Translations under genes and position numbers: made by a program
Shown here: positions 55,398-62,855 of the stretch, in pieces
Layout of the letters: every line of letters begins with the position of its first letter
Numbering within the stretch: the first letter of the stretch is position 1
Assembly (NCBI RefSeq): GCF_003124125.1
Contig: NZ_QCXQ01000001.1
Coordinates: forward strand, 1 to 64,000
Source: Levilactobacillus bambusae
GTDB taxonomy: Bacteria; Bacillota; Bacilli; Lactobacillales; Lactobacillaceae
DNA length: 64,000 nt
Direction of reading: 5' to 3'
Notes under the pieces: model-generated
Seen by the model: the letters and a program-made list of their open reading frames with translations, nothing else
Told to the model about the DNA's origin: nothing
Database searches by the model: none

Positions 55398-55603
55398 GCG
55401 AAGCGACCGGAGTTGCTAAAAATTTTTAATAAAAAGTGAACCGTTTACGATAAATAATGCTATTATCTAGGTAAGGTCAATTGGGGCCCATACATAGTGT
55501 TAAAGAAGGCGGTTAAAAAGCCAACGTGTAGGGCGCAACTTGGTGATATGGCTAACGCTCAAATTGGCGAAGGGAACTTAATGATTTACTTTTGAAAAAG
55601 GGG
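55398..55603 (+). other. unexplained intergenic segment with a 32-codon ORF and RNA-like pairings
   Basis: A GTG-initiated frame at 55497-55595 (32 codons, MLKKAVKKPTCRAQLGDMAN...) follows GGGG at fair spacing. The same bases can form a stem CCC-TACA/TGTA-GGG with an inner GGC/GCC hairpin (about 55487-55532). Neither a known peptide nor a known RNA family is recognised. No terminator for the DUF1002 gene is seen before it. Confidence 0.35.
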
Positions 55604-55632
55604 TTAACAAAGGTAAACCGAAGTGGTATGAT
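55604..55632 (+). promoter_or_regulatory. promoter of the small acidic protein gene
   Basis: TTAACA and TATGAT with 17-bp spacing and TGG before the -10. A TTTCTCG/CGAGAAA hairpin follows in the leader. Confidence 0.7.
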
Positions 55633-55687
55633 TTCTCGTGTTGTTCTATCGAGAAAATATAAATTTCGTGAAAGGGAGATGTTTGAG

Positions 55688-55894
55688 GTGAGTAACCGGT
55701 TTGAAATTCTGGAGGAATATCGTGAGGCGACAACGGAGCTGTCACGATTAAAACACCAGGAGGCTCAGGAGGTTCAGCCAACTAACCAGACCATTACAAT
55801 TCAACCGCGGTATGGTAAGCAAATGAACCAACTTTCAAGCAAATGCGCTCAGCTTGACATGATTCTTGAAGCGATGGAAGCTTCTGAAGATTAG
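55688..55894 (+). CDS. small acidic protein, unknown
   Basis: A 68-residue protein, Gln/Glu-rich and mostly helical in character, with no signal peptide, membrane helix or recognised domain. GTG 55688 lies nine bases after AAAGGGAG; an in-frame ATG at 55679 abuts this SD. Strong promoter upstream and a 25-bp hairpin downstream argue for a real gene. No function can be proposed. Confidence 0.7.
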   Translation: MSNRFEILEEYREATTELSRLKHQEAQEVQPTNQTITIQPRYGKQMNQLSSKCAQLDMILEAMEASED

Positions 55895-55948
55895 AGTCTA
55901 TCAAGATATCCAGAAATTAAGTCATTTTAAAGCGCTAACTGAGTTAAT

Positions 55949-56000
55949 GTTTAAAGAAAAGAACGCCATCACGGTCGTGATGGCGTTCTTTTCTTTAAAC
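55949..56000. terminator. 25-bp perfect hairpin between convergent genes, overlapping the dagK stop
   Basis: 55949-55973 and 55976-56000 are exact reverse complements around GT. A GC core is flanked by an A-rich 5' arm and a T-rich 3' arm on each strand, so it works in both directions. The dagK stop codon (55995-55997) lies inside the stem. Confidence 0.88.
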
Positions 56001-56954
56001 TGAGGTATCAATCCAGAAGGGGTACTGGTCAACGTTCATATAGAGGTCGTAGTATCGACCCCCCAGTTCTTCACCATCGACCTGGCCAAATTCAATGGAG
56101 TTAACGATTAAATGAATTTTCTTGGCGGAATAGTAATGGACAAACCGGGACTTTAAGTGTTTATGCGTGGCCAAAAGAAAAACTAACCAGAGTAGTTTAA
56201 AGAAGTTCGGCTTTTCAATCACCACTAAGTGAAGCTGATCGTCTAACATGGTAGCCGGTGGGGCAATTTGTACCCCACCACCAAAGTAGGGATGGTTTGT
56301 AGTGGTAACGAGTAAGGCCTTTTGGTAAATATCCCGTTGCTGGTTGACATGAACCATGAGGTTAAACCCGCCCTGGTTGTACAGTACCCCGATGGCGGAA
56401 GCGAGGTAGGATAGGGACCCCATATGGTGTTGGTTTAGCCAAACTTTAGTCTTTGATTGATTGGCTTTAGTGATAATTGCGGCGTCTAACCCAATCCCAA
56501 AGTTATTTGTAAAAATCCCCCGCTGATGCTTAATTGTTTCATCGTATGTTCCAATGTTATAAAGGTGGGGGCGTTGACACTGAAGAATTTGGGTCAACGC
56601 TTTTTTCCAATCCAAAGACATCTGGATACCACGGGCTAGATCATCACCCGATCCAACTGGAACGTAGGCGACTGGAATGGGGTAACGGCGCACGACCTTT
56701 TTTATGCCGGATAAGACTTCATGTAGGGTACCATCGCCACCAATAGCAAGGGCCACGGTATTTGCGTTTGCCGTATCCGGCGTCTTTTTGGCCAACTGTT
56801 CGCCGAGTAACATTGCGTGGTTAGGATAGTCAGTCGAGATTACGGAGTAGGCAACATGCTGGGCATCAAGTTCCGCCTTGATTTGCGGCCAAATTTGACC
56901 GGAGCGTCCACTGCCAGCATGTTCATTTAAAATGATATTGTAATTGACACTCAA
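55995..56954 (-). CDS. diacylglycerol/lipid kinase family protein (DgkB/YegS-like)
   Basis: A 319-residue DAGK-catalytic-domain protein. NIILNEHAGSGRSGQIWPQI opens it, the nucleotide site is LAIGGDGTLHEVLSG and VPVGSGDDLARGI follows. It would phosphorylate diacylglycerol, recycling lipid from lipoteichoic acid synthesis. DgkB and other YegS-like kinases share these motifs, so the substrate is not certain. TTG 56954 is chosen since GGAGAG lies just upstream; the frame extends 42 bases further. Monocistronic. Confidence 0.85.
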   Translation of the reverse strand: MSVNYNIILNEHAGSGRSGQIWPQIKAELDAQHVAYSVISTDYPNHAMLLGEQLAKKTPDTANANTVALAIGGDGTLHEVLSGIKKVVRRYPIPVAYVPVGSGDDLARGIQMSLDWKKALTQILQCQRPHLYNIGTYDETIKHQRGIFTNNFGIGLDAAIITKANQSKTKVWLNQHHMGSLSYLASAIGVLYNQGGFNLMVHVNQQRDIYQKALLVTTTNHPYFGGGVQIAPPATMLDDQLHLVVIEKPNFFKLLWLVFLLATHKHLKSRFVHYYSAKKIHLIVNSIEFGQVDGEELGGRYYDLYMNVDQYPFWIDTSV

Positions 56955-57085
56955 TGGGGGCTCTCCTCTCGATACTTTTAAAAATAACTTCTTCAATTAT
57001 ACCGGAAATAAAGTTTTGAAACCAGTCAGCAAATTAATTGTAATAATTAGAATTTCCAGTAAATACAATTAATAATATTAACCCC

Positions 57086-57136
57086 AAAAAAACGATTCCC
57101 AAATTCGATTAAAAATCCGAATTGGGAATCGTTTTA
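57086..57136 (-). terminator. terminator of rpoY-rnjA
   Basis: On the minus strand AAAACGATTCCCAATTCG pairs with CGAATTTGGGAATCGTTT with one bulge, then seven Ts. Confidence 0.88.
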
Positions 57137-57179
57137 GTTAGGCCAAAGTTCAACACTTAGTTAAACTTCGCTAATGAAG

Positions 57180-58964
57180 TTAATTTGAGTTTTCAGCTGG
57201 GGTAGCCTTTTTTTCGGAACGGTTCCGCCGCTTTTTAGCGGGTGTCACGTCCCTCTTAGGGGTCTGCCCCTCTGAGTTTGTCTGGTCGCCCGTCATGATA
57301 AACATTGGCAGGATCATCGGATGGCGTTCCGTTTTTTCAAACAGGAAGCTTTGCAGGTCATCAATGACTGCGTTCCGAATGGAAGCTTCGTTAGCCTTTT
57401 TATTTCGCATTGCCCGACGGATGGCGCGGAAGACTCGGCGACGACCCTCGCTAAGAAGTTCACCGGATTCGCGCATGTAGACAAAGCCCCTTGATAGAAT
57501 ATCTGGGCCGGCTTGAATTTCCTGCTTCTTAAGGTCAATTGTTGCAACCACAACGACTAATCCTTCCTGTGAAAGGAGTTGGCGGTCGCGTAATACAACG
57601 TTGCCAATATCGCCAACGCCCGTACCATCAACGTAAACGTCACCGGCAGTGAAGTGGCCGGCAACCCGGGCAGAATCCTTGGTTAGGGCAAGAACATCAC
57701 CGTTTTCCAAAATAAAGCTATGGTCTAACGGCACACCACACTGTTCAGCAAGGTGGGTATGAATCTTAAGCATCCGGTATTCCCCGTGGATGGGCATAAA
57801 GAACTTCGGCTGCATTAAACGCAGCATTAACTTTTGTTCTTCCTGTCCACCGTGACCCGAGGTGTGAATGTTGTTGACCTTACCGTGAATGACGTGGGCG
57901 CCAGCCTCTTCTAGTTCGTTAATGACTTTATTAACACTAACGGTGTTACCAGGAATCGGATTACTAGAAAAGACAACGGTGTCGCCCGGTTCGATGGAAA
58001 TTTGCCGGTGGGTTCCGTTAGCGATCCGTGAGAGGGCGGCCATAGGTTCGCCTTGTGATCCAGTACAAAGAATCATGACCTTGTCGGCCGGAAGTGACTT
58101 AATGGTATTCGCATCCACCAGGGCATCGTCCGGAATGTTGAGGTAGCCGAGTTCGCGCCCGTTGACTAATGCAGCTTCCATGGACCGGCCAAACACGGCA
58201 ATTTTTCGACCGTGGGCCAGGGCGGTTTCACATGCCGTTTCAATCCGTGAAATGTTCGAGGCAAACGTGGCAAAAATGATCCGACCCTTTACCTGGTCAA
58301 AAATGTGACGAATGGATTTACCAACCCATTTTTCGGATTTGGTCCAGATGGGGCGTTCCGCATTGGTACTATCAGACATAAGGCAAAGAACACCTTCTGC
58401 TCCCAACTTAGCCATGCGTTGAAGGTTAGGCGGCTGATTTGTAACCGGGGTCAAATCAAATTTGTAATCCCCCGTTTCAACGATCACACCCACCGGAGTG
58501 TGAACGGCAATTCCTAAGGTATCCGGAATTGAGTGGGTCGTTCTAAAGAATGAAACACTCATTTTGCGAAATTTCAAAACGGTGTCTTCGTTAATCGTGT
58601 GTAATTCAGTACTTTTAAGCAACCCGTGTTCATCGAGTTTGTTTTTAATTAGGGCAAGGGCTAATGGACCCGCGTAAACGGGAACGTTCAGCTGCTTTAA
58701 GAGGTATGGAATACCCCCAATGTGGTCTTCGTGTCCGTGTGTAATCACCAGCGCTTTGATTTTATCTTGGTTTTCCACAAGGTATTGGTAATCAGGAATT
58801 ACGTAGTCAATTCCGAGGAGTTCGTCCTCCGGAAATTTAATTCCGGCATCAATAAGGACAATTTCATCCTGGAACTGAATTCCGTAAGTGTTTTTACCAA
58901 TTTCGCCAAGACCACCCACTGCAAAGATTGCAGCTTCGTTATTCTTGACGTTGAGTTTTTTCAT
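57180..58964 (-). CDS. rnjA: ribonuclease J1
   Basis: A 594-residue metallo-beta-lactamase/beta-CASP RNase. Metal motif [10 protein letters not shown] near residue 75, further MBL motif VETGDYKFD, beta-CASP region with SDSTNAERP, and [14 protein letters not shown]. The C-terminal domain ends in a basic tail ([18 protein letters not shown]). RNase J1 has 5'-3' exonuclease and endonuclease activity in mRNA decay and rRNA maturation. It starts 3 bp after rpoY with the SD inside rpoY, so the two are coupled. Confidence 0.95.
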   Translation of the reverse strand: MKKLNVKNNEAAIFAVGGLGEIGKNTYGIQFQDEIVLIDAGIKFPEDELLGIDYVIPDYQYLVENQDKIKALVITHGHEDHIGGIPYLLKQLNVPVYAGPLALALIKNKLDEHGLLKSTELHTINEDTVLKFRKMSVSFFRTTHSIPDTLGIAVHTPVGVIVETGDYKFDLTPVTNQPPNLQRMAKLGAEGVLCLMSDSTNAERPIWTKSEKWVGKSIRHIFDQVKGRIIFATFASNISRIETACETALAHGRKIAVFGRSMEAALVNGRELGYLNIPDDALVDANTIKSLPADKVMILCTGSQGEPMAALSRIANGTHRQISIEPGDTVVFSSNPIPGNTVSVNKVINELEEAGAHVIHGKVNNIHTSGHGGQEEQKLMLRLMQPKFFMPIHGEYRMLKIHTHLAEQCGVPLDHSFILENGDVLALTKDSARVAGHFTAGDVYVDGTGVGDIGNVVLRDRQLLSQEGLVVVVATIDLKKQEIQAGPDILSRGFVYMRESGELLSEGRRRVFRAIRRAMRNKKANEASIRNAVIDDLQSFLFEKTERHPMILPMFIMTGDQTNSEGQTPKRDVTPAKKRRNRSEKKATPAENSN

Positions 58965-58967
58965 CAG

Positions 58968-59180
58968 TTAAAACTCCGTTAACTGAAAATCGGGGCTCTT
59001 TTGTTCGTACTCTAGGCTGTTGCCTTCGAGTGGTTCCACGAGCTCGATATTGTAATCAGTATTGGTCTCTACCAGGGTCGTTGCATCCGCAATGTTAGCA
59101 GCTTCGAGGTAGAGGGTGTGCGTCGTCTCGCGCTTAGGATTCCGCACTGGATCTGGTTGGTAAAATACTTTATAAATCAT
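58968..59180 (-). CDS. rpoY: RNA polymerase epsilon subunit (DUF1447)
   Basis: A 70-residue protein beginning [18 protein letters not shown], the RpoY (formerly YkzG) signature. It is a small accessory RNA polymerase subunit of Firmicutes that resembles phage Gp2 in fold. Always beside rnjA, as here. ATG start after AAAGGAG. Confidence 0.94.
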   Translation of the reverse strand: MIYKVFYQPDPVRNPKRETTHTLYLEAANIADATTLVETNTDYNIELVEPLEGNSLEYEQKSPDFQLTEF

Positions 59181-59280
59181 TCATAAATCTCCTTTAAACT
59201 TTTTTCTCGCGGTTGAAATGCTTAGTTAGCGAGAATTTAATAATTCCGAACAACAGGTTGCTTACACAACAATTACGTTG

Positions 59281-59309
59281 ATTCTAGCATATTTGTGGCA
59301 TATTGTATA
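59281..59309 (-). promoter_or_regulatory. promoter of rpoY-rnjA
   Basis: On the minus strand TATACA (59304-59309), 17 bp, then TAGAAT (59281-59286) with TGC before it (extended -10). The leader of about 95 nt has a CTCGC/GCGAG hairpin. Confidence 0.6.
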
Positions 59310-59395
59310 CATTTACATCCCCGAGTTGATTCTGTAAGATGAGGGTAATAATTGGATTTGAGTTCAATAATTTTTTAATTAAGGAGGACTTAACC

Positions 59396-59884
59396 ATGCA
59401 ATTGATTATTGAAATTATCATCGCACTCATTTTGGCAACGGGAATCTACTATGTTATTCACCGAATGACCGTCAAACGGGCCATTAAGATTGTTCAAAAA
59501 AACGCCCAAAGCGAAACGGATCGGGCCGTTCGAGAAATCAGCCCAGAATTAGTTAAGTTAGGCTTGAGTAATCAGACAGAACCCCCACTGTCATCCGAAT
59601 TAGTGGCTGATGTTTGGGGGCGGGGGGTTATGGCCTTTGAGTATACGTTTGACGTTGCTGAGGAGCCCTCGGGAAATCAACTGGATCAAATTCAGGTTCT
59701 CATGGATACGGCTCTGCTGCACTATGCCCACGATCATCAAATCGAGGGGTATTTAGAGACGACGCCCTTCTTAGTGACGGATACCTGGGTCTACGAAGAC
59801 CGGGTTCACGTTGACGTTGCTTACCTTATGAACGAGGCGACGATTGAATACGTCAAGGACCTACGTAGATTAAAGTCGAATTAA
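59396..59884 (+). CDS. membrane-anchored protein, unknown
   Basis: A 162-residue protein with one N-terminal membrane helix (LIIEIIIALILATGIYYVI, about 2-20) and a soluble, acidic remainder with no family I can name. ATG 59396 has AAGGAGG seven bases upstream; the frame begins 57 bases earlier without SD. Convergent with def across a bidirectional terminator. Its position between rpoY and def is shared by many lactobacilli in my recollection, which I cannot verify here. Confidence 0.7.
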   Translation: MQLIIEIIIALILATGIYYVIHRMTVKRAIKIVQKNAQSETDRAVREISPELVKLGLSNQTEPPLSSELVADVWGRGVMAFEYTFDVAEEPSGNQLDQIQVLMDTALLHYAHDHQIEGYLETTPFLVTDTWVYEDRVHVDVAYLMNEATIEYVKDLRRLKSN

Positions 59885-59888
59885 AAAT

Positions 59889-59940
59889 AATGATCCTGCC
59901 CACTCGATTGAAAATGAATGGGCAGGATCATTTACTTTTT
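59889..59940. terminator. bidirectional terminator before def
   Basis: AATGATCCTGCCCA (59889-59902) pairs with TGGGCAGGATCATT (59919-59932), then TACTTTTT. Confidence 0.85.
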
Positions 59941-59955
59941 ACAGGTTCAATTAAC

Positions 59956-60516
59956 TTAATCAAACATAACGGTATCATCTGGGACGGTGAATGGATGTTC
60001 ATCGTTAATGTGATCGTAGAATAAAATACCGTGCAGGTGGTCAATTTCATGCTGGCAAACAATTGCCGGGTAGTTTTTTAGCCGGATTTTATGTTCATTG
60101 CCTTCAACGTCGCTGTATCGTAAGGTAATGCGATCGTGACGGGGGACAAACCCGGGGACGTCTTTGTCCACTGACAGGCAGCCTTCCCCTTCGGTTAATG
60201 CGCCGTCCTGGATCGAGTGGCTGACAATAACGGGATTAATAATAACGTCCTTAAAGACCGGCTCGCCGGCTTCATCTTCAGCGGGAACTAATACGGAGGC
60301 CATTTGTTTAGAAACGCCAACTTGGGGGGCGGCTAAACCAACCCCGGCCCGCAAGCCGTATTTTTGGCAGAGGTCAGGATCTTGGCTGACCTCTAAGTAG
60401 GTCATTAAATCCCTTGCCAACTGTTGATCTTCCTCTGAAAGGGGGAAGGTGACTTGGGCAGCTTCTTGACGTAAGACGGGATCGCCGTCTCGAACAATAT
60501 CTTTCATTAAAAACAC
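59956..60516 (-). CDS. def: peptide deformylase, type 2
   Basis: A 186-residue metalloenzyme with all three motifs: GVGLAAPQVG, EGCLSVD and QHEIDHLHG. The Gram-positive type 2 insertions are present. It removes the formyl group from new proteins. GTG 60516 is chosen: GGAGG lies nine bases upstream, and the longer frame to 60546 would put this SD inside the gene; ATG 60507 is the other option. Promoter is the extended -10 at 60554. Confidence 0.94.
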   Translation of the reverse strand: MFLMKDIVRDGDPVLRQEAAQVTFPLSEEDQQLARDLMTYLEVSQDPDLCQKYGLRAGVGLAAPQVGVSKQMASVLVPAEDEAGEPVFKDVIINPVIVSHSIQDGALTEGEGCLSVDKDVPGFVPRHDRITLRYSDVEGNEHKIRLKNYPAIVCQHEIDHLHGILFYDHINDEHPFTVPDDTVMFD

Positions 60517-60553
60517 GGTTGAATACCTCCAATTACTCAATTTCACTCCTTTT

Positions 60554-60562
60554 AGTGTACCA
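60554..60562 (-). promoter_or_regulatory. extended -10 promoter of def
   Basis: TGGTACACT on the minus strand, 38 bases before the GTG start. Confidence 0.55.
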
Positions 60563-60644
60563 TATTTTACGGTGAAATCGAGCGAACATTGGCGGCGGAC
60601 TCGATTTTATGGATCTGATTATTGGACAAATAAGCAGCTCAAAC

Positions 60645-60672
60645 TTGCGATTTAAAGGGAAAAACTTATAAT
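60645..60672 (+). promoter_or_regulatory. promoter of the LDH-like gene operon
   Basis: TTGCGA and TATAAT with 16-bp spacing, 36 bases before the ATG. Confidence 0.7.
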
Positions 60673-60707
60673 TAAGTGAGAAAAGGCGAAGATCGAGGAG
60701 GTCCGAA

Positions 60708-61640
60708 ATGAGCAGTCGAGTAGTGTTTCAAGGGATATATCGGGAGATTCAAACGGTTATCCAAATGGCGATTACGCGTGATTTACCCATGTCCCTCGTG
60801 GTAATCCCGGCTTCAACTGATGAAGTGAATCAGTATCGGGACCTGATAGCTTCTGCTGAGGGATGCCACGCGTTTTCTTTGAGCGTTGGAACCAGTACAG
60901 ATTACCAAGACGCCGAACTGATTGTCATTTTTGACCTAGACTGGGTCGAAAATGAACATCCTAATCGGGTATCCATTGCCACTTTTTCTGCGGGAATGCC
61001 ACGGTTTCGGCGAATAATTAATGACATTGTCGAAAGCGGCTTTGACGGAAACCTCCTGTTTGCAGGGGCCCATGACGAACAGATGTTGCTCTTTGCCGCC
61101 CAATTTTCGGGGATGGCAGCGCACCGGTTATTGGGCCTGGGAACCTATCCAGAAAGCCGGATTTTAGCGAATCGCCTAGAAAAACGACTGGGGTTGGGAA
61201 AAAATGACGTTCGAGTGTACGTCATTGGAACAAGCAGCAATAATTTCGTGGCTTGGAGTCGGACCACTTTTGGACCAGCCCCCGCACTAATGTACTTAGC
61301 AAATTCGGATAACCCCTTTAGTGTTCAGGAAATGTCCTCGTCGGAAGATTGGATTCAAAGTGAGAGTATCCAAAATAACTTATTTTTACGAATGACTAGT
61401 TTGTTGGACGTTACTAAATGCCTGTTAACGCCCAATCCTGCCATTTTAACAATTACAAATTTACAGCCCGGTAAGGAGCTCGTTGCGCTGTCAACGCCGG
61501 TATTAATCAACCAACGGGGCGTTCAACGGTTAACCGAGCTATCACTTTCTGAAAGTGAAAATCACGACTTTACGGAGTTAGTTGCAACGGTAAAAACGGA
61601 AAAGGCTCAGGTAGAAGCAAACCAAGCGGAGGATATGTAA
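60708..61640 (+). CDS. lactate/malate-dehydrogenase-fold protein lacking LDH catalytic residues
   Basis: A 310-residue protein that aligns by eye with L-lactate dehydrogenase. FSGMAAHRLLGLGTYPESRIL (134-153) corresponds to the LDH segment SGLPKERVIGSGTxLDSARF, and VRVYVIGTSSNNFVAWS (168-184) to VHAYIIGEHGDSEFAVWS. The catalytic His of GEHGDS is gone (GTSSNN). The Asp of LDSAR is Glu150 here and its substrate-binding Arg is Ile152 in my alignment. The N-terminal glycine-rich NAD loop is absent. So it is unlikely to reduce pyruvate; a structural or regulatory role is possible. Its stop overlaps the UPF0223 ATG. Confidence 0.75.
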   Translation: MSSRVVFQGIYREIQTVIQMAITRDLPMSLVVIPASTDEVNQYRDLIASAEGCHAFSLSVGTSTDYQDAELIVIFDLDWVENEHPNRVSIATFSAGMPRFRRIINDIVESGFDGNLLFAGAHDEQMLLFAAQFSGMAAHRLLGLGTYPESRILANRLEKRLGLGKNDVRVYVIGTSSNNFVAWSRTTFGPAPALMYLANSDNPFSVQEMSSSEDWIQSESIQNNLFLRMTSLLDVTKCLLTPNPAILTITNLQPGKELVALSTPVLINQRGVQRLTELSLSESENHDFTELVATVKTEKAQVEANQAEDM

Positions 61641-61933
61641 TGCCAAAGGAAAATTATGAGTACCCCTTAGAATTAGATTGGTCGACCGATGACATCATCA
61701 AGGTAACGGGCCTTTACCGTTCAATAGAGGATGCGTATGAGTTGCCTAAGGGAGTAATTAAAGCGGAATTAATGCAAAATTACCGGGACTTTAAAACGGT
61801 TGTCGAATCTAAAATGGCGGAAAAGCAGATTGACCGTGAGTTTGAACGAATCTCTGGGTTTAGCATCTATAGAACGATCCAAGCCGCCCAAACGTTGACT
61901 GATACTGCTCACGTTAAGATGACCGTTCGGTAG
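61640..61933 (+). CDS. UPF0223 family protein (YktA-like)
   Basis: A 97-residue protein with the UPF0223 pattern: YEYPLELDWSTDDIIKVTGLY at the start and REFERISGFSIYRTIQAA near the end. Helical and soluble; function unknown. ATG overlaps the stop of the LDH-like gene; 11 bp separate it from the inositol monophosphatase gene. The same pair, UPF0223 then an inositol monophosphatase, exists in B. subtilis (yktA-yktC). Confidence 0.9.
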   Translation: MPKENYEYPLELDWSTDDIIKVTGLYRSIEDAYELPKGVIKAELMQNYRDFKTVVESKMAEKQIDREFERISGFSIYRTIQAAQTLTDTAHVKMTVR

Positions 61934-61944
61934 GGGGAATCGAA

Positions 61945-62724
61945 ATGAATGAACATCAGATTCGCCGGATAGATCACGCCGTTTGTGATTGGATGCTTGA
62001 ATTACGAACCCGAATTTTAAACCATTTTGGTCAGCGGCTGACGGTTCAAACTAAGACGGGGCGTAAGGACCTTGTGACAAATGTTGATAAGGAAAACGAA
62101 AAATTTTACGTTGAAAAAATTCACGGGTTTGATCCACAGGCTAAAATCTTGGGGGAAGAAGGGTTTGGGGATCAAGTTAACAGCCTGAAGGGGCGGCTAT
62201 GGATTGTTGATCCAATTGACGGGACCATGAACTTCGTCAAACAGCATGATCACTTTGCGATGATGGTTGGCGTTTACGAAGACGGGGAACCCGTTTACGG
62301 CGCCATTATGGATGTTATGAATAACGTCATTTACCACGGCGGACCCCAGATTGGGGTGTTTGCCAATGGGTTGGCAGTCCCAGAACCGGAAAACCTATCG
62401 TTATCCGATGGGTTAATGGGGATGAGTGCGTCGCTGGTAGTGAACGATGTTAGCCACATGCAAGCCATTGAACACGCGGCGTCTGGTATGCGGATCTATG
62501 GAAGTGCAGGTCTTGACATTATTGCCGTGCTAGCCGGCGAGAACGTGGGCTATATTTCATATTTAAAACCGTGGGATATCGCCGCTGGGCGCGCATTATT
62601 AGAACCTCTTGGACTTGTTGTTTCAACTATTGACGGTAATGCGTTAGATATGTTATCATCTAATCTTGTATTAGTAGCGACGAAGCAAGCACAACAGGAT
62701 ATCCTGAAGATTGTTCAGGGATAA
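61945..62724 (+). CDS. inositol monophosphatase family protein (YktC/SuhB-like)
   Basis: A 259-residue Li+-sensitive phosphatase-fold enzyme. Metal ligands: GEEGFG (Glu71, Glu72), WIVDPIDGTMNF (89-94 for DPIDGT) and WDIAAGRALLEP for the last Asp. It dephosphorylates inositol phosphates or related sugar phosphates, such as NADP in some members. GGGGG ribosome binding site before the ATG. Last gene of the three-gene unit; a strong terminator follows. Confidence 0.9.
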   Translation: MNEHQIRRIDHAVCDWMLELRTRILNHFGQRLTVQTKTGRKDLVTNVDKENEKFYVEKIHGFDPQAKILGEEGFGDQVNSLKGRLWIVDPIDGTMNFVKQHDHFAMMVGVYEDGEPVYGAIMDVMNNVIYHGGPQIGVFANGLAVPEPENLSLSDGLMGMSASLVVNDVSHMQAIEHAASGMRIYGSAGLDIIAVLAGENVGYISYLKPWDIAAGRALLEPLGLVVSTIDGNALDMLSSNLVLVATKQAQQDILKIVQG

Positions 62725-62730
62725 CATCCG

Positions 62731-62756
62731 ACTGTGACTACGGTCACAGTTTTTTT
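62731..62756 (+). terminator. terminator after the inositol monophosphatase gene
   Basis: ACTGTGAC-TACG-GTCACAGT and seven Ts. Confidence 0.94.
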
Positions 62757-62783
62757 ATGCCAGCGAGCACTTGGTGTTGTGCC

Positions 62784-62803
62784 ACAAGATTAATTGATCT
62801 TGT
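62784..62803. promoter_or_regulatory. inverted repeat upstream of typA
   Basis: ACAAGAT-TAATTG-ATCTTGT lies 52 bases before the typA start. It could be an operator or a leader hairpin; no regulator can be named. Confidence 0.35.
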
Positions 62804-62855
62804 CACTTAAACGTTACTCTAAAATTGAGATTAACCAGGAAAGGGAGAAACCTAC

